Source: Roseomonas haemaphysalidis
Lineage (GTDB): Bacteria; Pseudomonadota; Alphaproteobacteria; Acetobacterales; Acetobacteraceae
DNA length: 64,000 bases
Direction of reading: 5' to 3'
Assembly (NCBI RefSeq): GCF_017355405.1
Contig: NZ_CP061177.1
Location: 1,409,001-1,473,000, forward strand
Part shown: one piece after another, positions 43,382-53,157 of the stretch
Layout of the letters: each line of letters begins with the position of its first letter
Position numbering within the stretch: the stretch's first letter is position 1
The notes under the pieces: generated by a model
Told to the model about the DNA's origin: nothing
Databases searched by the model: none
The model's input: the letters and a program-made list of their open reading frames with translations, nothing else
Program-made: the position numbers and the translations under genes

Positions 43382-44572
43382 CTACCCCGCGCGCGGCTTC
43401 TTAGACCCGATCTGCTCGTCCCACCGCCGGAAGGCGGCCACCAGCCGGTCCGGCGTCAGCGGCGGCGCCACGGGGCGGTCGCGGAACCAGCCCTCGTATT
43501 CCGGCCGGCCGAACTCGCGGATCACGTCCTGGCTTTCCTGCGGCGCCATGGACAGCGGCGCGCCGTCGATCACCGGGCCGGGGTAGAGGTAGCCCTTGTC
43601 GTAGGTCATCGCCTGCTGCGGCGGCTGCAGCAGAAAGGCCATCAGCTTGGCGGCGACGGCCACGCGTTCCGGCGCGACGCCCTTGGGCACGGCCATGAAG
43701 TGCGCGTCCGGCAGCCAGTGGGTGCCGTCCAGCATGAAGACCTTGGCTTCCTTGGGCACGATGCCGATGGCGCGGGGGTTGATGTCCCAGCCGCAGGCGG
43801 TGGCGATGATGTCGCGCGAGCCTTCGCCGAACTCGCGCATCGTGGCGGCGGTGCCGGTGGGGTAGTAGTCGATGGTCTCGCCCAGCGCGTGCAGAAAGTC
43901 CCAGCTCTTGTCCCAGCCATTGACCGGGTCGGCGGGGTCCTTGTCGCCCAGGATGTAGGGCAGGCCCTGCAGCAGGGTCCAACCCGGGCCGGAATTGGCG
44001 GGGCGGGCGTAGACAAAGCGCTTGGGATGGGCGCGCGCCCAGCCGAGCAGGTCGGCCGGCGTGCGGATGGTGTCGGTCATGCGGGCGGGCATGTATTCGA
44101 ACAAGGGGCCGGAGGGGGTGTAGGACACCTCGATGCCGTAGCCGCGGCCGAAGTTGTCCTGCAGCATCTTGGCGCCGGGGATCAGGATCGTATTGAGATC
44201 GGGCAGCACGTCGGAGTAGGCGGGCAGCATCTGCGTCCAAAGGTTCTGGTTGATGCCGTCCGACAGCGGCCCGAGGCCGAGCAAAACGAAGTCGATATCC
44301 ACCCGCCCGGCATCCTGCTGCGCCCGCAGCTTGGGCGCCAACTCGGGCGAGGGCGCCACCTGAATGTTGAGGCGCGAGATCAGGCGCGGGTTCTGCTGAC
44401 GGAACAACTCGATCGCCGGGCGGTCGATCTGCAGCGCGCCGGCGACATCCATGATGGACAGCGCGATGGGCGCGCTGGGCAGGGCGGGCGATTGCGCGTG
44501 GGCATGGCGCAGGGCGGCGGCCGTGGCGGCGGCGCCCAGCAGCGTGCGCCGGCCGAGGGAATGGTTGGGCAT
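43382..44572 (-). CDS. Periplasmic binding protein of a Pot/Fbp-like ABC importer (copy 2)
   Basis: A 396-residue paralogue of the receptor at 39124. Shared blocks include QQDAGRVDID, SYTPSGPLFEYMPAR, PANSGPGWTLLQGLPYILGD and GWDINPRAIGIVPKEAK. The signal peptide GRRTLLGAAATAAALRHAHAQ occupies residues 1-29. GGAGG lies 5 bases before ATG 44572. It has no membrane partners on its own strand and faces the importer operon across repeat copy B, so it probably feeds a second ligand to that importer. Its stop abuts the repeat. Confidence 0.88.
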   Translation of the reverse strand: MPNHSLGRRTLLGAAATAAALRHAHAQSPALPSAPIALSIMDVAGALQIDRPAIELFRQQNPRLISRLNIQVAPSPELAPKLRAQQDAGRVDIDFVLLGLGPLSDGINQNLWTQMLPAYSDVLPDLNTILIPGAKMLQDNFGRGYGIEVSYTPSGPLFEYMPARMTDTIRTPADLLGWARAHPKRFVYARPANSGPGWTLLQGLPYILGDKDPADPVNGWDKSWDFLHALGETIDYYPTGTAATMREFGEGSRDIIATACGWDINPRAIGIVPKEAKVFMLDGTHWLPDAHFMAVPKGVAPERVAVAAKLMAFLLQPPQQAMTYDKGYLYPGPVIDGAPLSMAPQESQDVIREFGRPEYEGWFRDRPVAPPLTPDRLVAAFRRWDEQIGSKKPRAG

Positions 44573-44690
44573 GCTTCCTCCGTTACTTTTTAGCGCGGCC
44601 GGACGGGAGGGCCACGCGAGCCCGGTCGCGCCCTGCGGCGCGCCGGTCCCGCAACGAGCATGCCGCACTCCGCCCCGGCGCGGCAGCAAC

Positions 44691-45731
44691 TTATGCGGCG
44701 GTCACGCCCGCCACGCGGCAGGGGCGGCCATTGCGCGCGCTGGCCAGCAGGGCATCGACCAGCCGGTGCACCTGCAATGCGGCGGCCCCGCTGGCGGCCG
44801 GCGCGCGCCCGTGGTCCAGCGCGTCCAGGAAGTCGGTCAGCACGGCGCGGTGGTTGTCATGCGGGAAATCCATGGGGTCGGCGCCGGTGCCGCCGTTGCC
44901 GCCCGGGCGCAGCTCGGTGATCTCGCCGTCCTGGTGGCACACGCGCAGGTCCACGCCGCTGAGCGTGGCGGTGGCAAGGGTGCCAGACAGCTCGATCCGC
45001 TCGGGAAAGCCGGGAAAGGCGGCGGTGGTGGCTTCCAGCGTGCCCAGCGCGCCGCTGGCGAAGCGCAGCGCGGCGCAGGCCAGGTCCTCGGTTTCCATGC
45101 GGTGCGCGGCGCTGGTGGTGGCGTAGCCCGTCACCTCGGCCACCGGGCCGGCCAGGCTTTGCAGCAGGTCCAGCGTGTGGATGCCCTGGGTGATCAGCAC
45201 GCCGCCGCCATCGCGCGCCAGGGTGCCGCGGCCGGGCTGGTCGTAATAGGATTGCGGGCGCCACAGGCGAATGCCGGCGGAGGCCGAGATGAGCGGGCCG
45301 ATCCGCCCCTCGCGTTGCAGGGCCGCGCACCGCAGCGCCGCCGCGCGGAAGCGGTGCTGCAGCACCAGACCGAGGGTGACGCCGGCGGCCGCGCAGGCGG
45401 CGACCAGTTGCTCGGCCCGTTCCGTCGTCACCTCCAGCGGCTTTTCCAGCAGGATATGCTTGCCGGCGGCGGCGCAGCGGCGGACGAGGTCGAGATGCGT
45501 GTCCGGCGGCGTCAGGATCATCACGCAATCCACCGACGGGTCGCCGAGGATCGCGTCCAGGCTGTGTGCCAGCGGAAAGGGAAAGCGCTGCGCGAAGTCC
45601 TCGCGCCGCGCGGCGCTGCGGGCAAAGGCGCCCGCCACCTCCACGCGGTCGGCAAGGTCGAGCAGCGAGCGGGCATGCGGCGTGACGGCCATGCCGAGGC
45701 CGATCAGCCCGATGCGGTGCGGGGCCGTCAC
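44691..45731 (-). CDS. Gfo/Idh/MocA-family oxidoreductase
   Basis: A 346-residue NAD(P)-dependent dehydrogenase of the glucose-fructose oxidoreductase/inositol dehydrogenase family. The N-terminal Rossmann motif is IGLIGLGMAVTPHA, and the conserved EKPLEVT segment carries the catalytic-region lysine. The C-terminal half is the usual beta-sheet domain. Start is GTG 45731, 11 bases after the upstream binding-protein gene's stop. Members oxidise sugars, inositols or cyclic polyols, or act on biliverdin-like compounds; here the substrate is probably that of the flanking transport genes. Confidence 0.87.
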   Translation of the reverse strand: MTAPHRIGLIGLGMAVTPHARSLLDLADRVEVAGAFARSAARREDFAQRFPFPLAHSLDAILGDPSVDCVMILTPPDTHLDLVRRCAAAGKHILLEKPLEVTTERAEQLVAACAAAGVTLGLVLQHRFRAAALRCAALQREGRIGPLISASAGIRLWRPQSYYDQPGRGTLARDGGGVLITQGIHTLDLLQSLAGPVAEVTGYATTSAAHRMETEDLACAALRFASGALGTLEATTAAFPGFPERIELSGTLATATLSGVDLRVCHQDGEITELRPGGNGGTGADPMDFPHDNHRAVLTDFLDALDHGRAPAASGAAALQVHRLVDALLASARNGRPCRVAGVTAA

Positions 45732-45742
45732 GCGCCGCGCGC

Positions 45743-46558
45743 TCAGAACTGCGGCATGGGCGGCAGCGGGTCCATCGGCACCTTGAACCAGCGCTGGTGG
45801 ATGCGGTCCAGCTCGCCATCCGCCACCAGCTTGGCGATAAAGCTGTTGGCGTAGTCGCGCAGCGCCTCGTCCTGCTTGCGGAAGGCCATGCCGTTGGCCT
45901 GGGCGCGCAGCGTGAACTTGGGCTCGATCTGCAGGTTCGGGTAGTTGGCGGTGAGCTGCGCCAGCACGGTGGAGCTGGCGCCGATCGCCTGCACTTGGCC
46001 GGAGATGATGGACTGCGTGGTGGTGGCGTCGTCGTCGAAGCGCATCACGCGGATCTCGCGCGGCGCCACGGCCATCAGCGCGCTGTCCTGGGTGCTGGCG
46101 CGCGCCACGCCGACGCGCACGCCCTTGAGGTCGTCCGGCCCGCGGATGCTGGTGGCCTTGGGCGCCAGGATGTAGGTGGTGAAGGCGCTGTAGGGGTTGG
46201 AAAACAGCACCTGCTTGGCGCGCTCCTCCGTGATGCCGAAGGTCGCGATCAGCATGTCCACCTTGTTGGTCAGCAGGAAGGGGATGCGGTTGGGGCCGGT
46301 GACCGGCACCAGTTGCAACGTGACGCCCAGGTCCTTGGCCATCAGGTTGGCGACGTCCACGTCGTAGCCGGCGGGCTGCTGGTTGCCGTCGATGCCGCCG
46401 AAGGGCGGATAGTCGGTCAGCACGCCGACCGACAGCGTGCCGCGCTTCTTGATCTCGTCCGGCGTGGCGGCGCGGGCGGGGCGCGCCAGCAGGGCCGCGC
46501 CGCCGGCCATCGCCAGGGCCGCGAGCGTCGCGCGGCGGGTGATGCGGATGTCGTTCAT
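45743..46558 (-). CDS. Polar amino-acid ABC binding protein (family 3)
   Basis: A 271-residue type-II binding protein (SBP_bac_3). Residues 1-30 form a Tat-like signal (TRRATLAALAMAGGAALLA, cleavage after ARA). The mature domain starts GTLSVGVLTDYPPFGG, with GYDVDVANLMAKDLGV and MLIATFGITEERAKQV, the family hallmarks for amino-acid recognition. It is downstream of two His/Glu/Arg-type permeases on the same strand. A specific amino acid cannot be assigned. Confidence 0.9.
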   Translation of the reverse strand: MNDIRITRRATLAALAMAGGAALLARPARAATPDEIKKRGTLSVGVLTDYPPFGGIDGNQQPAGYDVDVANLMAKDLGVTLQLVPVTGPNRIPFLLTNKVDMLIATFGITEERAKQVLFSNPYSAFTTYILAPKATSIRGPDDLKGVRVGVARASTQDSALMAVAPREIRVMRFDDDATTTQSIISGQVQAIGASSTVLAQLTANYPNLQIEPKFTLRAQANGMAFRKQDEALRDYANSFIAKLVADGELDRIHQRWFKVPMDPLPPMPQF

Positions 46559-46581
46559 GATGGCGTTTCCTTCCGTTGTGG

Positions 46582-47232
46582 TTATCGGGTGGCCGCCGCC
46601 AGCCGCCGTTCCATCCGCTTGCTGTAGGCCGACAGCGGCCAGCAGACGGCGAAATAGGCGAGGCCGACGATGCCGAAGATGGTGAAGGGCTGGAACACGG
46701 CGTTGTTGATCACCTGCGCCGCGCGCGTCAGTTCCACGAAGCCGATGATGGAAGCCAGCGACGTGCCCTTGATGAGCTGCACCAGAAAGCCGACGGTGGG
46801 CGGGATGGCGATGGGCACCGCCTGCGGCAGCACCACCAGCCGCATCTGCGACCAGTAGCGCAGGCCGAGGGCGGCCGAGGATTCCCATTGCCCGCGCGGC
46901 ACCGTCTCGATGGCGCCGCGCCAGATCTCGCCCAGGAATGCGCTGGCGTGCAGCGACAGGCCCAGCGCCGCGGCGCCCCAGGGGTCGACATCGAAGCCGA
47001 ACAATCCGGGCACGAAGAACGCCAGGAACAACTGCATCAACAGCGGCGTGCCCTGAAACAGCTTGATGTAGCCGAAGGCGACCCAGCGCAGCGGCTTGAT
47101 GCGGCCGCTGCGCATCAGCGCGATCAGCATGCCGCCGATGCTGCCGCCCACGAAGGCCGCCGCCGACAGCAGCAGGGTCCAGCGGATGGCCGCCAGGATG
47201 AACAGGATCTCGCCGGAGCCGAGCGTGCGCAT
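46582..47232 (-). CDS. Polar amino-acid ABC permease (HisM/GlnP-like), second
   Basis: A 216-residue permease of the His/Glu/Gln/Arg/opine family with about five hydrophobic segments. The family signature FQGTPLLMQLFLAFFV and the EAA loop ESSAALGLRYWSQMRLVVLPQA are seen. It starts at ATG 47232, sharing a base with the stop of the other permease (TGATG). No ATPase gene for this system occurs in the window. Confidence 0.9.
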   Translation of the reverse strand: MRTLGSGEILFILAAIRWTLLLSAAAFVGGSIGGMLIALMRSGRIKPLRWVAFGYIKLFQGTPLLMQLFLAFFVPGLFGFDVDPWGAAALGLSLHASAFLGEIWRGAIETVPRGQWESSAALGLRYWSQMRLVVLPQAVPIAIPPTVGFLVQLIKGTSLASIIGFVELTRAAQVINNAVFQPFTIFGIVGLAYFAVCWPLSAYSKRMERRLAAATR

Positions 47233-47903
47233 CAGCGGACCGCCGGCTGGCGCAGAAAGGCGCGCTCGATCCAGGCGAAGATGCCCCAGAACAGCAGCGA
47301 CAGCGCGAAGTAGATGCCGGTCACCACGAAATACACCTCGAAGGAGCGGAAGTTCCGGGCCTGGATGTCGTTGGCCGCCCCCGTCAGCTCGCTGGCCGCG
47401 ATGGCCGAGCAGACGGAGGAATTCAGCATCAGCAGGATGAACTGGCTGGTCAGCGCCGGGTAGACCGCCTGCACGGCGGGCTTCAGCACGATCAGCCGGA
47501 AGATCTGCAGCCGGCTCAGCCCCAGCGCCCGCCCGGCCTCGATCTGGCCCTTGGCGATGCTCTCGATGCCGGCGCGGATGATCTCGATGCCATAGGCGCC
47601 GACATTGACCACCAGCGCCAGCAGCGAGGCCTGGTCGGCTTCCAGCCGGATGCCGATGGCGGGCAGGCCGAAGAACACCACGAAGATCTGGATCAGGAAG
47701 GGCGTGTTGCGGATCAGCTCGATATAGGCATCGATCACCCAGCGCAGCGGGCGCGGCCCGCCGGTCTTGCCCAGCGCGCCCAGCACCGCCACCACCATGC
47801 CGATCGCCATGGCGGCGGCCGACAGCCACAGGGTGCGCAGCGCGCCGGCCAGCAGCTCGTCCCAGGCCGCGAAGACCTGGGAGAATTCGAAGACATAGTT
47901 CAT
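47232..47903 (-). CDS. Polar amino-acid ABC permease (HisQ/GlnP-like), first
   Basis: A 223-residue permease of the same family: YIELIRNTPFLIQIFVVFFGLP and EAGRALGLSRLQIFRLIVLKPA are the RNTP and EAA segments. ATG 47903 opens the hydrophobic protein; the frame is open further upstream, but that part has no membrane or family character. It is the first gene of the minus-strand unit that runs on to the binding protein, the Gfo/Idh enzyme and probably the binding protein at 43382. Confidence 0.88.
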   Translation of the reverse strand: MNYVFEFSQVFAAWDELLAGALRTLWLSAAAMAIGMVVAVLGALGKTGGPRPLRWVIDAYIELIRNTPFLIQIFVVFFGLPAIGIRLEADQASLLALVVNVGAYGIEIIRAGIESIAKGQIEAGRALGLSRLQIFRLIVLKPAVQAVYPALTSQFILLMLNSSVCSAIAASELTGAANDIQARNFRSFEVYFVVTGIYFALSLLFWGIFAWIERAFLRQPAVR

Positions 47904-48237
47904 GCCGCCGGGCTGCCGGCCCGCAGCGACGACTGTGACATGGGACCCGATCCTTCCCCCGCCGTTTCCGGCTGGCCGTTCCGGCCTGTGCTTGTTCCTG
48001 GACGCCGGCGCGACCGGCGCGGAAAGGCTCGCCTGGATCGGCACGCCGTGCAAGGCCCGGGCAATGACAGGGGAGTGACCCGGGATGCTGGCGCCTTGCC
48101 TCGGTCGTCCGCAGATGCGAGAAGCGCAGCATCGCTTGTTCGGCCTTTCATTCTGGCGGGGCTTCCATGACGGTCAGCTCATCCCGCTCCGGCGCTGCGG
48201 CGGTTCCGCCCCGCCGGCGGCGCCCGGGGGCCGCCGC
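47904..48237. other. 334-bp divergent intergenic region
   Basis: This region separates the amino-acid permease (-) from the hybrid kinase (+) and should hold promoters for both. No convincing -35/-10 pair, palindrome or small gene was found. The kinase frame stays open upstream to an ATG at 48085, but the residues added are low-complexity and unlike a PAS domain. Confidence 0.4.
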
Positions 48238-51096
48238 GTGACCGACCGCCGCCTGTTCGACGCCTCGCCGAACCCCTACCTGCTGCTGGACCGCCGGCTG
48301 CACATCGCGGATGCCAACCGCGCCTATCTCGACACCGTGCGGCGCGACCTCGATGACCTGGTCGGGCGCTGGGCGTGGGACGCCTTTCCGGGCGAGCCGG
48401 ACACGGTGCGGCAGGTGATCGCCTCCTGCGAGCGGGTGATCCGCACCGGGCAGCCCGACACCATGGCGCTGCTGCACTTTGCCATTCCGCGCCCCGCGGC
48501 GGAAGGCGGCGGCTTCATGGACCGCTACTGGAGCCTCACCCACGCGCCGGTGCTGGATGCGGCGGGCGCGGTGGAATTCGTGTTGCAGCACCCCATCGAC
48601 GTGACGGAGCTGCAACACCTGCAGGCGGCGATCGAGCAGTCGGGACTGTCCTCGGCGTTGCAGGTGTCGCCGGCGCAGAGCGGCATCTTCCAGCGTGCCC
48701 AGAGCGTCTACGACAGCAACCTGACATTGCGGGCGCAAAGCGAGCGGCTGACGGAGATGTTCGCCCAGGCGCCCGGCTTCATGGCGCTGCTGCGCGGCCC
48801 TGAGCACCGGTTCGAGCTGGCCAACCAGAGCTACATGCAACTGATCGGCCACCGCCCCGTGCTGGGCCGGACGGTGGCCGAGGCGCTGCCGGACGCCGCC
48901 GCGCAGGGCTACGTCGCGCTGCTGGACCAGGTGTTCCGGAGCGGCGAGGCGCATGCGGCCAGCGGCGCGCGCTTCGCCGTGCAGGCCGTGCCGGGCGGGC
49001 CGGAAGACGAACGCTTCATCGACTTCGTGTGCCAGCCCATCCGCGACGAGGCGGGGCAGGTCACCGGATTGTTCGTGGAAGGTTCCGACGTCACGGCCCG
49101 CAAGGCGGGCGAGGCGGCGCTGGCGGACAGCGAGGCGCGCTACCGCACCCTGTTCGAAACCATCGAAACCGGGTTCTGCATCATCGAATTACGCTTCGAC
49201 GGGGCCGGGCGCGCGGTGGACTACCGCATTGTCGAGGCCAACCCGGCCTTCGAGCGGCTGACCGGGCAGCATGGCGTGACGGGGCGCTGGGTCAGCGACT
49301 TCGCGCCAGAGCTGGAGCGGCACTGGTTCGACACCTACGGCGCCGTGGCGCTGACCGGCGAGCCACGGCGCTTCGAGAATGCCGCCCGGGCCTTTGGCCG
49401 CTGGTACGACGTGCAGGCGCTGCGCATCGGCGACCCGGCTGCCCACCGCGTGGCAGTGCTGTTCAACGACATCTCCGAACGCCGCCGGGCGGAGGAGGCG
49501 CTGCTGGACCTCACCGCCTCGCTGGAAGCGCAGGTGGAGGAACGGACCCGCGACCGCGACCGGATGTGGCGCCTGTCCACCGACATCATGCTGGTGGCGG
49601 GCTTCGACGGCCACATCATGGCGGTCAACCCGGCCTGGGAAGCGGTGCTGGGCTGGACCACGGCGGGGCTGGTGGGGCGCAGCTTTCTGGAACTGGTGCA
49701 CCCCGACGACCTGCAAGGCACGCTCGACGCTGCGGCGCAGCTGCGCGGCGGCGAAACGGTGCGGCGGTTCGAGAACCGCTACCGGCACAGCAACGGCACG
49801 TACCGCTGGATCACCTGGGCGGCGGTGCCGGGCGACGGGCTGATCAACGCCGTGGGCCGCGACGTCCAGCAGGACAAGGAACGCGCCGAGGCCCTGCGCC
49901 GGTCCGAGGAAGCCCTGCGGCAAAGCCAGAAGATGGAGGCGGTGGGCCAGCTCACCGGCGGGCTGGCGCATGACTTCAACAACCTGCTGACCGCCGTGAC
50001 CGGCAGCCTGGAGCTGCTGCAGTCGCGCATCGCGCAGGGCCGCTTCGACGAGCTGGACCGCTTCGTGGCGGCGGCGCAGAACGGCGCGGCGCGGGCGGCG
50101 GCGCTGACGCACCGGCTGCTGGCCTTTTCCCGCCGGCAAACGCTGGACCCGCGCCCGACCGACGTGAACCGGCTGGTGCGCGGCATGGAGGAGCTGGTGC
50201 GGCGCACGGTGGGGCCGGAGATCGCCGTGTCGCTGCAGGCGGCGGATGATCTGTGGAACACGCTGGTGGACCCGGGGCAGCTGGAGAACGCCCTGCTCAA
50301 CCTGTGCATCAACGCGCGCGACGCCATGCCGGGCGGCGGGCGGATCACGGTGGAAACCGGCAACCTGTGGCTGGACGAGCGTGCGGCGCGGGAGCGCGAC
50401 CTGCCGCCCGGCCCTTATGTCTCGCTCTGCGTCGCGGACACGGGCGCGGGCATGGCGCCCGACGTGATCGCCAAAGCCTTCGACCCCTTCTTCACCACCA
50501 AGCCGATCGGCCAGGGCACCGGGCTGGGGCTGAGCATGATCTATGGCTTCGCGCGCCAGTCCGGCGGCCAGGTGCGCATCCGCTCGCGGCCGGGCGAGGG
50601 TGCGCGGGTGTGCCTGTGCCTGCCCCGCTATGTGGGCGAGGCGGGCAGCCCGCCGCCGCGGCCCGAGCTGGCGGACGCGCCGCGCGCCGACACGGGCGAG
50701 ACGGTGCTGGTGGTAGACGACGAGCCGGCGGTCCGCATGCTGGTGGCCGAGGTGCTGCAGGAGTTGGGCTACGCGGCGTTGGAAGCGGCGGACGGCGCCG
50801 CCGGCTTGGCGCTGCTGCAATCCCCCGCGCGGGTGGACCTGCTGGTATCCGACGTCGGGCTGCCGGGCGGCATGAACGGCCGCCAGCTGGCCGACGCGGC
50901 GCGGCTGCTGCGCCCCGGGCTGCGGGTGCTGTTCATCACCGGCTACGCCGAGGCCGCGGTGCTGGGCGAGGGACAACTCGAGCCCGGCATGCACGTCATG
51001 ACCAAGCCCTTCGCGATGCAGGCCCTGGCCAGCCGCATCAAGGCGCTGATCGCCGGTGGCGGGGCGGCTCAGCCGGCGCGGCCCATCTCGCGGTAG
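48238..51096 (+). CDS. Soluble multi-PAS hybrid histidine kinase with receiver domain
   Basis: A 952-residue hybrid sensor kinase without transmembrane segments. About four PAS-type modules occupy residues 5-540 (the last is clearest: [35 protein letters not shown]). A HisKA domain has its phospho-acceptor at H578 ([11 protein letters not shown]). The ATPase domain has N-box INARDAMP, G1 DTGAGM (734-739) and G2 [11 protein letters not shown]-terminal receiver has D872 as phospho-acceptor and K923. GTG 48238 follows a GGGGG run. No cognate regulator gene is adjacent. Its last 28 bases overlap the end of convergent pqqE. Confidence 0.9.
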   Translation: MTDRRLFDASPNPYLLLDRRLHIADANRAYLDTVRRDLDDLVGRWAWDAFPGEPDTVRQVIASCERVIRTGQPDTMALLHFAIPRPAAEGGGFMDRYWSLTHAPVLDAAGAVEFVLQHPIDVTELQHLQAAIEQSGLSSALQVSPAQSGIFQRAQSVYDSNLTLRAQSERLTEMFAQAPGFMALLRGPEHRFELANQSYMQLIGHRPVLGRTVAEALPDAAAQGYVALLDQVFRSGEAHAASGARFAVQAVPGGPEDERFIDFVCQPIRDEAGQVTGLFVEGSDVTARKAGEAALADSEARYRTLFETIETGFCIIELRFDGAGRAVDYRIVEANPAFERLTGQHGVTGRWVSDFAPELERHWFDTYGAVALTGEPRRFENAARAFGRWYDVQALRIGDPAAHRVAVLFNDISERRRAEEALLDLTASLEAQVEERTRDRDRMWRLSTDIMLVAGFDGHIMAVNPAWEAVLGWTTAGLVGRSFLELVHPDDLQGTLDAAAQLRGGETVRRFENRYRHSNGTYRWITWAAVPGDGLINAVGRDVQQDKERAEALRRSEEALRQSQKMEAVGQLTGGLAHDFNNLLTAVTGSLELLQSRIAQGRFDELDRFVAAAQNGAARAAALTHRLLAFSRRQTLDPRPTDVNRLVRGMEELVRRTVGPEIAVSLQAADDLWNTLVDPGQLENALLNLCINARDAMPGGGRITVETGNLWLDERAARERDLPPGPYVSLCVADTGAGMAPDVIAKAFDPFFTTKPIGQGTGLGLSMIYGFARQSGGQVRIRSRPGEGARVCLCLPRYVGEAGSPPPRPELADAPRADTGETVLVVDDEPAVRMLVAEVLQELGYAALEAADGAAGLALLQSPARVDLLVSDVGLPGGMNGRQLADAARLLRPGLRVLFITGYAEAAVLGEGQLEPGMHVMTKPFAMQALASRIKALIAGGGAAQPARPISR

Positions 51097-52160
51097 GTGA
51101 AGTCCGTTGTCGCCGCGGCCGCGTCCCGCACGGCGAGGTCCAGCAGGTGGTGGTCGGGCGACAAGGCGCAGGCCGGGTCGGTGCGGCCCGCATTGCCGGT
51201 CAGCGCAAAGGCCTGGCAGCGGCAGCCACCCCAGTCCTGTTCCCGGCGGTCGCAGCCGCGGCAGGGCTCGGGCATCCAGTCCGTGCCGCGAAAGCGGTTG
51301 AAGGCGTCCGAGCCCGTCCAGATGTCCGCCAGGGACAGGTCGCGCACATTGGGGAAGTGCAGGCCCGGCAGGCTTTCGGCGGCGTGGCAGGGCAGCACGC
51401 GGCCGGCGGGCGAGACGGCCAGGAACGACCGCCCCCAGCCCCCCATGCAGGCCTTGGGCCGCGCGGCGTAGTAGTCGGGCACCACGTAGTCGATCACCAG
51501 CCGCCCCGTCAGGGCGCCGCGCGCGGCCTCCACCATGGCGGTGGCGGCGTCCAGCTGCGCGCGGGTGGGCAGCAGGGCGTCGCGGTTGCGCAGCGCCCAG
51601 CCATAGTACTGCACATGCGCCACCTCCAGCCGCCCGGCGCCGAGCTGCAGGGCCAGCTCGATCAGCTGGTCCAGCCGGTCGAGGTTCTGCCGGTGCACCA
51701 CGGCGTTCAGCGTCAGCGGCAGGCCGGCGTCGCGCACCTCGGCCGCGAAGCGCAGCTTGCGCTCGTGGCCGCCGCGCAGCCCGCCGATGCGGTCGGCCGA
51801 GGTGGCCTCGGCGTCCTGCACGGACAGCTGCACGTGGTCCAGCCCGGCGGCGGCCAGGGCCCGCAGCCGCGCGCCGTCCAGCATCACGCCCGAGGTGATC
51901 AGGTTGCTGTACAGCCCGGCGGCGGCGGCATGCGCCGTGATGGCTTCCAGGTCGCGCCGCACGGCGGGCTCGCCCCCCGACAGGTGGAGCTGCAGCACGC
52001 CCAGCGCCGCCGCCTCATGGAACACGCGCCCCCAGGTATCGGCGTCCAGCTCGGCCGAGGCGCGCGACAGTTCCAGCGGGTTGGAGCAGTAGGGGCAGCG
52101 CAGCGGGCAGCGATGCGTCAGCTCCGCCAGCAGGCCGATCGGTGGCGGCGGCGGGATCAC
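51069..52160 (-). CDS. pqqE: PQQ biosynthesis radical SAM protein PqqE
   Basis: A 363-residue radical SAM enzyme. The CxxxCxxC cluster motif is [10 protein letters not shown] at residues 17-26, followed by LHLSGGEP, and a cysteine-rich SPASM-type C-terminal region ([26 protein letters not shown]) binds auxiliary clusters. PqqE joins the glutamate and tyrosine side chains of PqqA, with PqqD delivering the peptide. GTG 52160 overlaps the pqqD stop (GTGA). The 3' end overlaps the convergent kinase gene by 28 bases, so the two transcripts are antisense there. Confidence 0.95.
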   Translation of the reverse strand: MIPPPPPIGLLAELTHRCPLRCPYCSNPLELSRASAELDADTWGRVFHEAAALGVLQLHLSGGEPAVRRDLEAITAHAAAAGLYSNLITSGVMLDGARLRALAAAGLDHVQLSVQDAEATSADRIGGLRGGHERKLRFAAEVRDAGLPLTLNAVVHRQNLDRLDQLIELALQLGAGRLEVAHVQYYGWALRNRDALLPTRAQLDAATAMVEAARGALTGRLVIDYVVPDYYAARPKACMGGWGRSFLAVSPAGRVLPCHAAESLPGLHFPNVRDLSLADIWTGSDAFNRFRGTDWMPEPCRGCDRREQDWGGCRCQAFALTGNAGRTDPACALSPDHHLLDLAVRDAAAATTDFTYREMGRAG

Positions 52161-52432
52161 GCGCTCACCACGCCGCGCGCCCGCAGGTCGTCCAGCAGCG
52201 CGGCGACATCGGCGGCGATGCGCTCGCGCGGGGCGCTGAAGCGGGCGGCGAGGTCGTCAACAATGGCGCCCAGGCTGCGGCTGCCGTCCACGAGCCGCAG
52301 CACCTCCAGCGCCACGGCGTCCGGCACGAACAGCCGCTCCGGTCCCATCACCACCCAGCGGCCGCGCGCGCGGTCCTCGCGCAGCTTCATGCCCAGGGCG
52401 AAGCGGGGGATGGCGGCATCGTCCATGCTCAC
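52157..52432 (-). CDS. pqqD: PQQ peptide chaperone PqqD
   Basis: A 91-residue PqqD, a RiPP recognition element that binds the PqqA precursor and presents it to PqqE. Visible are [22 protein letters not shown] with the following [16 protein letters not shown], and the winged-helix tail [13 protein letters not shown] 52432 overlaps the pqqC stop (GTGA); the ATG two codons later (52426) is an alternative. It is separate from PqqC here, whereas some species fuse the two. Confidence 0.92.
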   Translation of the reverse strand: MSMDDAAIPRFALGMKLREDRARGRWVVMGPERLFVPDAVALEVLRLVDGSRSLGAIVDDLAARFSAPRERIAADVAALLDDLRARGVVSA

Positions 52433-53157
52433 GCCGGCCGGAATGCGCCGGGGGGCGGCAGGGCGGGGCTGACATAGGCGTGGTGCAGCGCGTCCAGCTG
52501 TGCCCACAGCAGGTCGCACTTGAAGCGCAGCGCGGCCAGCACCTGCTCCTGCTGCTCGCGCGTGCGGGCTTCGCGCGCCACGTAGCCGAGGGCGAAGTCC
52601 ACGTCCTGCGGCGCCTGGGTCAGGCGCGGGGTGAAATAGGCCAGCGTATCGGCATCCACGAAATCATAGGCGCGCAGCATGCCGCTGACGCGCTCGGAGA
52701 TGATGGCCGGCGAGAACATCTCGGTCAGCGACGAGGCGACGGCTTCCAGCACGGACCGGTCGCGCACGAAATGCACATAGGCATCCACCGCGAAGCGCGT
52801 GGCCGGCAGCAGGCCCTGCAGGGACGTGACGTAGCTGTCTTCCAGCCCCAGCCCGCGCGTCAGCACCAGCCAGCGCTCCACGCCGCCGGGCTTGCTGCCG
52901 TCGCCGTCGTGGTCCTCCAGCCGCCGGCGCCATTCGCGGCGCAGCTTGGTGGTGGGCAGCCGGGCCAGCAGCGTGGCGTCCTTGGCCGGAATGCTGGCCT
53001 GGTAGTAGTAGCGGTTCAGCGCCCAGGCCTGCACCTGTCCCTTGGACAGCTTGCCGTCATGCAGCAGGCGGTGGAACGGGTGCAGGTTGTGGTAGCGCTC
53101 GGCGCCAATGGCGCGCAGCGCCGCGTGCAGGGCCTCGGGCGTCAGCAACTCGGTCAA
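52429..53157 (-). CDS. pqqC: Pyrroloquinoline-quinone synthase PqqC
   Basis: A 242-residue PqqC, the oxidase that performs the final ring closure and eight-electron oxidation to PQQ in the cytoplasm. It has YHNLHPFHRLLHDGKLSKGQ, WALNRYYYQASIPAKDA, the active-site region EDHDGD and FSPAIISERVSGML, all typical. TTG 53157 overlaps the pqqB stop (TTGA), which is the only start in the right place. Length matches the family (about 235-250 residues). Confidence 0.94.
   Translation of the reverse strand: MTELLTPEALHAALRAIGAERYHNLHPFHRLLHDGKLSKGQVQAWALNRYYYQASIPAKDATLLARLPTTKLRREWRRRLEDHDGDGSKPGGVERWLVLTRGLGLEDSYVTSLQGLLPATRFAVDAYVHFVRDRSVLEAVASSLTEMFSPAIISERVSGMLRAYDFVDADTLAYFTPRLTQAPQDVDFALGYVAREARTREQQEQVLAALRFKCDLLWAQLDALHHAYVSPALPPPGAFRPA

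Noticed and set aside
47904..48237. N-terminal extension of the hybrid kinase to ATG 48085 and of the amino-acid permease toward 48053
   Set aside because: The added residues are low-complexity with no PAS or membrane character; the GTG at 48238 and ATG at 47903 coincide with the start of recognisable domains.
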